From Parvimonas micra (GTDB lineage Bacteria > Bacillota > Clostridia > Tissierellales > Peptoniphilaceae): DNA of 64,000 nucleotides. A program made the position numbers and the translations under genes. Within the stretch, counting starts at the first letter, position 1. Each line of letters opens with the position of its first letter. Location: the NCBI RefSeq assembly GCF_037482165.1, contig NZ_CP148048.1, positions 1,485,038-1,549,037 of the forward strand, given 5' to 3'. Positions 59,268 to 64,000 of the stretch are shown here, in pieces. The notes beneath the pieces were generated by a model that did no database searches, was not told the DNA's origin, and saw nothing but the letters and a program-made list of their open reading frames with translations.

Positions 59268-59325
59268 ATAAGAACCCCACCCTTCCTCGATGCTTTGCAT
59301 CGGGTGGGTGCCCGGGAACCTTGTT
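59268..59325 (+). repeat. 58-bp palindromic dispersed repeat, copy 6
   Basis: This copy lies inside the jag-mnmE interval, upstream of mnmE. It carries CTCGATG for CACGATG (one base). Its ATAAG end lies 14 bases from the mnmE ATG and thus next to the ribosome site. It is the only copy located upstream of a gene in the same operon rather than at a clear gene end boundary of convergent genes. Confidence 0.9.
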
Positions 59326-59338
59326 GTTCCACAATAGA

Positions 59339-59365
59339 ACAAAAGAACGCCTAAACGTTCTTTTA
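59339..59365 (-). terminator. Terminator-like hairpin after jag
   Basis: AAAAGAACG-TTTAGG-CGTTCTTTT on the minus strand, followed by GTTCT. It probably reduces read-through into mnmE. Confidence 0.65.
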
Positions 59366-59373
59366 ATTGCATA

Positions 59374-60084
59374 TTAAAATTTAGGTTTAATAACAACCTT
59401 TCTATGTGGCTCTTCACCTTCGCTCACAGTAAATACACCTTTCATATTGTGTAAAGTTGAGTGAACAATTCTTCTCTCATAAGCATTCATAGGTCTAAGT
59501 CTCATAACTTTTTTATATCTAATAGATTTTTTAGCAAAAGTCATTGCCATTTCTCTGATTGATTCTTCTTTTCTCTTCTTATATCCATTTATATCTAAGA
59601 AAACTCTCTTTTCTAAGGAAGTATTTCTTCTAGCAAAAATACTTACAATATATTGAATACTTTCTAAAGTTTCTCCAGATTTTCCAATCAAAACTTTAAA
59701 ATCATCAGATTTATTTATATACAAATTGACAGCTTCTTCATCTTCATCAAAAGTTATTTCACCGTCAACTCCCATTTTCAAAATTAAGTCTTTTAAAAAT
59801 CTTTCAATTTTTTCTATATCTTCGCTTTTAGCGGGAACTTCTTTTTTACAACAAGTTTCTTCAACAACTTCATCAACAACTTCTTCTATAAACTCATTAT
59901 AATTTTCTTCTTTTTCTTGTTTTAAAGAAACTTCAACTAAAGCATCTCTTGAACCAAAGCCCAAAAAACCACTCTTTGGTTTTTCAATTACTTTAACATC
60001 AACATCTGAAATATCTGCTGATAATTCTGCTAAAGCAAGTTTAACAGCTTCATCAACAGTTTTTGCTGATTTTACAACAGTCAT
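59374..60084 (-). CDS. jag: RNA-binding protein Jag/KhpB
   Basis: The protein has 236 residues. The Jag-N domain (about 1-50) carries VKSAKTVDEAVKLALAELSA and KPKSGFLGFGSRDALVEV. An acidic linker (EFIEEVVDEVVEE) leads to a KH domain (about 120-170, VLIGKSGETLESIQYIVSI) and an R3H domain (about 175-236, RPMNAYERRIVHSTLHNMKG). KhpB binds many RNAs with KhpA and affects cell division. Its place between yidC and mnmE is the conserved one. It follows yidC by 17 bases. Confidence 0.96.
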   Translation of the reverse strand: MTVVKSAKTVDEAVKLALAELSADISDVDVKVIEKPKSGFLGFGSRDALVEVSLKQEKEENYNEFIEEVVDEVVEETCCKKEVPAKSEDIEKIERFLKDLILKMGVDGEITFDEDEEAVNLYINKSDDFKVLIGKSGETLESIQYIVSIFARRNTSLEKRVFLDINGYKKRKEESIREMAMTFAKKSIRYKKVMRLRPMNAYERRIVHSTLHNMKGVFTVSEGEEPHRKVVIKPKF

Positions 60085-60101
60085 TCTTTTGCTCCTTTCA
60101 A

Positions 60102-60800
60102 CTAATTACTCATCTTTTTATTTTCGTAAGCAGTCAAAGCTAATCTCAATAAAATTTCTACAATATTTGTCATAGCCCAATAAAGTGCAAGCCCAGCAGA
60201 GAAACTCTTAGCAGAAATAAATATTACTAATGGGAATATATATTTCATAGTTTCCATAGATTTTGCACCAGGATTATCCTGTTGATCTCTATTACTCAAA
60301 TCAAGGTAAACATATTGAGTAATTGCATTTATCAAAGGAAGACCATATAAAAGTGGGTCTGGTGCTGACAAATCCTTAATCCAAAGGAAATTTTTCATAA
60401 CATCTGCATTTGCATCCCCAAAAATATATAACAATGGTTCTCTCATTACTGCAAACATTGCTATAACTAAAATAAAGTTAAAAATTAAAGGTAAACAACC
60501 ACCAAGTTGTTTAATTCCATGTTCTTTATTAAATTCCATAAGTTTAAGATTCATAGCTTGTGGATCATGTTTATATTTTTCTCTTATCTTTTGTTGCTCT
60601 TTAGCAAACTTTGCTTGAATCTTTTGATTTTTTATACTACTTAAAAATATTGGGAAAAGTACAATCTTAAAAATTATAGAAATTATAATAATACTAATCG
60701 CTAAATATGAAATACTTGAAGGCTCATTAGGTAAAATTGAAGCAACTCCTTCATAAATAAATTTTAATACAGATCCCATTAAATTTCTTAAAAATGCCAT
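60102..60800 (-). CDS. yidC: Membrane protein insertase YidC
   Basis: The protein has 232 residues. Five membrane segments match the YidC/Oxa1 core: about 27-50, then KQLGGCLPLIFNFILVIAMFAVM, the loop FGDANADVMKNFLWIKDLSAPDPLLYGLPLINAITQY, and the last pair. The arginine in helix 1 that defines the hydrophilic groove in known structures is not clearly placed here (SIIIISIIFKIVLFP has a lysine). No lipobox cysteine is visible. It inserts membrane proteins with or without SecYEG. The gene order rpmH-rnpA-yidD-yidC-jag is intact. Confidence 0.95.
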   Translation of the reverse strand: MAFLRNLMGSVLKFIYEGVASILPNEPSSISYLAISIIIISIIFKIVLFPIFLSSIKNQKIQAKFAKEQQKIREKYKHDPQAMNLKLMEFNKEHGIKQLGGCLPLIFNFILVIAMFAVMREPLLYIFGDANADVMKNFLWIKDLSAPDPLLYGLPLINAITQYVYLDLSNRDQQDNPGAKSMETMKYIFPLVIFISAKSFSAGLALYWAMTNIVEILLRLALTAYENKKMSN

Positions 60801-60809
60801 TTATTCCTC

Positions 60810-61022
60810 CTATTTTAGTGGATCATACCCACCTTTTCCAAAAGGATTACATCTTAAAATTCTCCAAATAACTAAAAAACTTGCCTTAAAAAAATTGTAT
60901 TTCTGATACGCTAAAATCGCATATTCCGAACAAGTCGGTGTAAATTTACATTTTCCATGTCCCCAAAGGCCAGAAATATATTTTCTATAGAATTTAATTA
61001 ATAAAATCATCAATTTTCTCAA
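60810..61022 (-). CDS. yidD: Membrane protein insertion efficiency factor YidD
   Basis: The protein has 70 residues with the complete signature: [28 protein letters not shown] and [15 protein letters not shown]. YidD is a small membrane-associated protein aiding YidC-dependent insertion. It overlaps rnpA by four bases (ATGA type) and is followed by yidC after nine bases. Confidence 0.97.
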   Translation of the reverse strand: MRKLMILLIKFYRKYISGLWGHGKCKFTPTCSEYAILAYQKYNFFKASFLVIWRILRCNPFGKGGYDPLK

Positions 61023-61360
61023 TTTAAAACCTTCTTTAAAGCATAATTTATAAGTCTTAACAAAGACCTCTCAAGTTCAATGTAATCAATTTCTAAAGTG
61101 TTTTTTTTCGGTAAAATTACCATTTCATAACCTAATCCTAAATCACAAACATTAAGTCTTATTATCTCTTTTATTCTTCTCTTAATCAAATTACGTTTAT
61201 TTGCTTTTCCAAACTTTTTAGTAACGGAAACACCGAACTTAACTTTTTTTCTATTTGTCGGTCGGATAAAAATGGTAAAATCTTTATTCCAAAAATTTTT
61301 TCCACGCTTGTAAACAGTTTGAAACTCTCTATTTTTTCTTAATCTAATTTCCTTATTCAT
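61019..61360 (-). CDS. rnpA: Ribonuclease P protein component
   Basis: The protein has 113 residues. It begins [20 protein letters not shown] and has the RNR motif region [22 protein letters not shown] (about 49-70), which contacts RNase P RNA. The RNA partner (rnpB) is not seen here. Distance to rpmH is 70 bases, with a weak hairpin in between. It overlaps yidD. Confidence 0.97.
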   Translation of the reverse strand: MNKEIRLRKNREFQTVYKRGKNFWNKDFTIFIRPTNRKKVKFGVSVTKKFGKANKRNLIKRRIKEIIRLNVCDLGLGYEMVILPKKNTLEIDYIELERSLLRLINYALKKVLN

Positions 61361-61405
61361 ATATCATCTTTCCATGCTTCAAACACAAAGCAAAAAGCTG
61401 AATTT

Positions 61406-61432
61406 TAGAAAAGGCCACACTAATGTTGGCCT
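61406..61432 (-). terminator. Attenuator-like hairpin between rpmH and rnpA
   Basis: On the minus strand AGGCC and GGCCT flank a short AACATTAGTGT loop in which ACA/TGT can also pair; TTTTCT follows. It starts at the rpmH stop codon and may set the strong rpmH to rnpA expression ratio. Confidence 0.6.
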
Positions 61433-61565
61433 ATGCTGATAAAACTTTTCTATTTTTAAGTCTTCTTCTCTTTAATACAGCTCTACCTGCTTTTGTACTC
61501 ATTCTCTTTCTAAAACCATGAATTTTACTTCTTTTTCTTCTATTCGGTTGATAAGTTCTTTTCAT
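61431..61565 (-). CDS. rpmH: 50S ribosomal protein L34
   Basis: This 44-residue [23 protein letters not shown] then [20 protein letters not shown] and VLSA, is a full L34. AGGAGG lies ten bases before the ATG (with a GTG and ATC between). It is the origin-proximal first gene of the rpmH-rnpA-yidD-yidC-jag-mnmE series. Confidence 0.97.
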   Translation of the reverse strand: MKRTYQPNRRKRSKIHGFRKRMSTKAGRAVLKRRRLKNRKVLSA

Positions 61566-61627
61566 AATATAGATGACACCTCCTTATTATAATCACCTTT
61601 AGGTTATTTAATAAAACACTACCATAG

Positions 61628-61657
61628 ATTATAAGCTATTTTAAGTATAATTGTCAA
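61628..61657 (-). promoter_or_regulatory. Promoter of rpmH
   Basis: On the minus strand TTGACA (61652-61657), 18 bases, TATAAT (61628-61633): both boxes are consensus, fitting a highly expressed ribosomal gene. Confidence 0.85.
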
Positions 61658-61836
61658 GTAAAAATATAAAAATTTTATAAAATTTTTTACAACAAAACTA
61701 GCCAAATCAAAATAATTTTGTTTTTATATTTAACTATTTACTTTTAATATAAAAGATGATATCATTAGTTTAAAGTGATATTAGAATTTATTGAAAATAA
61801 AAGATTATATTTACGAAGTTTTTAGAGGATAAAAAA

Positions 61837-61932
61837 ATGAAAAATAATTATACATTTAGAAAATTAATAAGAATACTCTTTTTGCTTTTTATATTTTTGA
61901 CTGTATTTTATAGTTTACATATAATGCAATAA
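61837..61932 (+). CDS. Tiny hydrophobic peptide ORF upstream of the ABC exporter
   Basis: This 31-codon ORF starts at ATG 61837 after AGAGGA and reads MKNNYTFRKLIRILFLLFIF then LTVFYSLHIMQ. A basic N-terminus followed by one membrane segment is all it contains. It lies 35 bases before the exporter's ribosome site, on the same strand, so co-expression is likely. It could be a small membrane accessory of the exporter, a leader peptide or a toxin-like peptide. No homology is claimed; it may also be spurious. Confidence 0.4.
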   Translation: MKNNYTFRKLIRILFLLFIFLTVFYSLHIMQ

Positions 61933-61967
61933 TATCAAAAAATTTTTTAAATAGGGAGGATTTTATT

Positions 61968-63515
61968 TTGAGTTATTTATGTTTTTTAGTTATAATGATA
62001 ATTTTGTCATTAGTTTCAGTTGTATTTAGTCTGATTGCACCGATTATGGTTCAAATTTGGAGTAAAAGTGTAGAGGGAATTACTATCTATAGAATTTTAC
62101 TTTTATCAATAATTATGGCTGTTTTTATGCTAATAAATATTTTATTTATTGTAATAAAAGAACATTATTCAAGAAAGTTAAATAGAGAGAATTTTTTCGA
62201 CTATCTAAAAGATATTTTAACTTTAAAATATGATTACATAATTTCCGAAGGAATAATGAAAATTTTGGATAAGACAATAATGAGTGTTAACAATATTTAT
62301 CTGTTTATCACAGGGGATAATATCAAATTAATAACAAATTCACTCGTTATGGTAGTTGTTTCTGTTTGGATTTTATATATTAATAAATACATATTTCTCG
62401 CTTGTTTAGTAGTCATTCCTATAAATATTTTAGGCTTTGCCAAGATAAACAAAGTACTATTGGGAAAATCTAGAAATATGGAATTACAGGTTACTACAGG
62501 CTGGCAAAAAGTTTTATCCGTCATATCAAATACTGAATATATAAAACAACAATCTAATCCAGATATTATTAAAAATTATTTAAGTGATACTGTAGATACT
62601 ATTTACAATTCAATGTCTGATGTAAATATGTATTCTGTAAGTACTTCTACCTTAATTCACAGTATTAATTCAATTTTTCAAACTGTTATATTAACTTATG
62701 GTGTTTATAATTTTGCCTTTGTTGGACATGATTATTTTTCATTGATGATACTTATGATTTTAATTCCAACATTTTTTAATACATTAAGTTCTCTTGTTGG
62801 CTCAAAACTAAATAAAAGAAATTTCACAATAGCTAAAGAATTTAAGGACAATTTAGAAAAGATGAGTGAAGTTTATAATGGAAGTAATCTTGAAGAAATA
62901 AAAAATATTTCCTTTAATATTTCAGAATTAAAACTTCCTACACATAGTATTGATGTTAATATTGTCGGAGAATTTTCAAAAGGAGATATAATCAGAATAA
63001 AGGGAGACTCCGGTAGAGGAAAGAGTACATTCTTAAAATCAATTATTGGCTTTAGAGAAAATGACGGAATTTTTATAAATGGAAATAATATAAATTCATA
63101 TAATTTATTAGCTTTAAGAAATAGAATTGAATATATGGGTCAAGATGCTTATGTTTTTCAAGGCTCTTTAGAGGACAATTTATTTTTCGGTATAGAAAAT
63201 TATAAAGATAAAATTGACAGCCTAAAACAAGATCCGCTCTTAAAAACTATCTTCTCGTCTAAAGACTTGGACTCTGATATTTTTAACTTGGGTGCTGATT
63301 TATCAGGAGGAGAAAAACAAAAAATTGCTTTAGCAAGAGCAATTAATTCCGATGTGGATATACTTCTATTAGATGAAATCACTTCAAGCATTGATAAAGA
63401 AAGTTCTGTTGAAATTTACAACAGAATAAAAGAAATATCAAAAGATAAAATTATTTTTATAATTTCTCACGATGATATTGTGGATGATATTTGTAATAGA
63501 GAAATTTTAATATAA
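61968..63515 (+). CDS. ABC exporter with fused membrane and ATPase domains
   Basis: The protein has 515 residues, starting at TTG 61968 six bases after GGGAGGA. Six membrane helices occupy about 1-280 (type IV exporter fold). The ATPase half has Walker A GDSGRGKST (about 345-353), Q-loop YMGQDAYVFQGSLEDNLFFG, signature LSGGEKQ and Walker B DILLLDEITSS. The first helix is short (YLCFLVIMIILSLVSVVFSL), starting almost at residue 2, so the N-terminal cytoplasmic elbow is minimal. No C39 peptidase domain is present. Substrate unknown. It is the only gene between rpmH and the origin, an unusual place for an accessory transporter. Confidence 0.88.
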   Translation: MSYLCFLVIMIILSLVSVVFSLIAPIMVQIWSKSVEGITIYRILLLSIIMAVFMLINILFIVIKEHYSRKLNRENFFDYLKDILTLKYDYIISEGIMKILDKTIMSVNNIYLFITGDNIKLITNSLVMVVVSVWILYINKYIFLACLVVIPINILGFAKINKVLLGKSRNMELQVTTGWQKVLSVISNTEYIKQQSNPDIIKNYLSDTVDTIYNSMSDVNMYSVSTSTLIHSINSIFQTVILTYGVYNFAFVGHDYFSLMILMILIPTFFNTLSSLVGSKLNKRNFTIAKEFKDNLEKMSEVYNGSNLEEIKNISFNISELKLPTHSIDVNIVGEFSKGDIIRIKGDSGRGKSTFLKSIIGFRENDGIFINGNNINSYNLLALRNRIEYMGQDAYVFQGSLEDNLFFGIENYKDKIDSLKQDPLLKTIFSSKDLDSDIFNLGADLSGGEKQKIALARAINSDVDILLLDEITSSIDKESSVEIYNRIKEISKDKIIFIISHDDIVDDICNREILI

Positions 63516-63518
63516 AAT

Positions 63519-63552
63519 CAATCCATTTGCTTTTTGCAAGTGGATTTTTTGT
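63519..63552 (+). terminator. Terminator of the ABC exporter gene
   Basis: AATCCATTTGC-TTTTT-GCAAGTGGATT (one G-T pair) followed by TTTT. Confidence 0.85.
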
Positions 63553-63620
63553 GCAATAAATTTTAACGTAATATTTTTGTTTATATATTTACAATAATTT
63601 GCATATTAAATGCAATAAAT

Positions 63621-63649
63621 TTGAGTTTTTTTTGGATTTTTGGTATAAT
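63621..63649 (+). promoter_or_regulatory. Probable dnaA promoter
   Basis: TTGAGT (63621-63626), 17 bases, TATAAT (63644-63649), directed towards the right edge. No gene starts in the remaining 350 bases, so the transcript would have a long leader carrying DnaA boxes. Confidence 0.65.
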
Positions 63650-63714
63650 TTAATTGTGAAAAGATGTGTAAAATTTTTTTAATATTAAAAAATTATTAAA
63701 AATTTTCAATAAAA

Positions 63715-64000
63715 TTATCTACAAATTATTTTTTTACAAAAATGTAATATGTGGATAAGTAGAATAAATATGTGGATAAATTGTTTATTTTTTACTAATA
63801 AATATTTTATAATTTAACAAAATTTGAAAAAATACAATTTATTTTATAAACAAAATAACTTTTATAAAAATGTGGATAACTTTTTAAAATATTTAATTAT
63901 CTTTTTAAAAAGTCTTTATTAATATTAAAATTTCAATGTTTTAAAAATTTTATCTGCTGTGGATAAATATGTTAATAACTTAGAAAATGGGGAGTAGTTT
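63715..64000 (+). other. Replication origin region (oriC) with DnaA boxes
   Basis: Four perfect DnaA boxes TGTGGATAA lie at 63750-63758, 63771-63779, 63871-63879 and 63958-63966, all in one orientation, plus one single-mismatch box TTATCTACA at 63715-63723 in the other. Between the second and third box is a 90-base stretch made almost entirely of A and T, suited to unwinding. rpmH lies 2.1 kb to the left. The final bases GGGGAGTAGTTT look like a ribosome site, so dnaA probably starts just outside. Confidence 0.9.

Noticed and set aside
59255-59332. A 26-residue N-terminal extension of MnmE
   Set aside because: It is a translation of the 58-bp repeat, has no ribosome site, and makes the protein longer than the family; the ATG at 59254 follows GGAG.
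1-64000. tRNA, rRNA, tmRNA, SRP RNA and RNase P RNA genes
   Set aside because: None was recognised by eye on either strand; a covariance-model scan would be needed to exclude small RNAs fully.

Overview
The window comes from a very AT-rich, low-GC Gram-positive anaerobe, most likely a Peptoniphilaceae-type Firmicute; Parvimonas is my best guess from gene content and base composition, as an inference. Support includes an L13-type r-protein leader, a TPP riboswitch with ThiT, sortase-assembled pili, VaFE surface proteins, and the rpmH-rnpA-yidD-yidC-jag-mnmE block beside a DnaA-box cluster. The right edge (63.6-64.0 kb) looks like oriC with the dnaA leader, so the sequence probably ends just before dnaA. 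Two perfect parS sites and parAB at 38.2-40.0 kb fit an origin-proximal location.

Layout. 0-3.9 kb: partial HD-domain gene, an Ltp-repeat protein, rplM-rpsI with leader, a glycerophosphodiesterase, TPP riboswitch plus thiT. 4.0-14.6 kb: surface island with a SHIRT/cell-wall-binding protein, two pilins, an oppositely oriented VWA tip adhesin and three class C sortases. 14.8-26.4 kb: ABC-F ATPase, C69 dipeptidase, a small cassette of phage-like character (DUF1659, DUF2922, YvrJ, Pal-type endolysin), YhhN and GATE membrane proteins, a membrane KAP NTPase, gpsA and rpiB. 26.6-31 kb: a small sigma factor of TcdR/UviA size, mnmG-rsmG. 31-38 kb: a 1725-residue VaFE/SpaA surface protein and an NlpC/P60 hydrolase. 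38-43.5 kb: parS, parA, parB, a class V aminotransferase, DUF4446, lipid kinase, pta. 43.7-52 kb: a Bce-type two-component system and ABC transporter, separated by a GIY-YIG gene, hairpin-rich repeat elements, a ParB-fold protein and a YjbR protein. 52-57.5 kb: choline-kinase-like, isochorismatase, LCP, type 2 IPP isomerase, MFS. 57.9-61.6 kb: mnmE-jag-yidC-yidD-rnpA-rpmH. 61.8-64 kb: a tiny hydrophobic ORF, an ABC exporter and oriC.

Two dispersed repeat families stand out. One is a 58-bp palindromic unit (six copies) placed at gene ends, twice supplying or overlapping the stop codon. The other is a modular element of about 300 bp built from several different perfect hairpins and inward-facing GAGATCTC...CGAGATGACGTG blocks. 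One copy of the second family starts 11 bp after the stop of a small GIY-YIG nuclease gene. Another copy abuts a 44-bp duplicate of that gene's ribosome site and first codons. I regard this GIY-YIG/hairpin-element pairing, and the YvrJ-endolysin cassette with a terminator in front of it, as the best candidates for undescribed systems.

All calls rest on reading sequence and family knowledge; no search was run.
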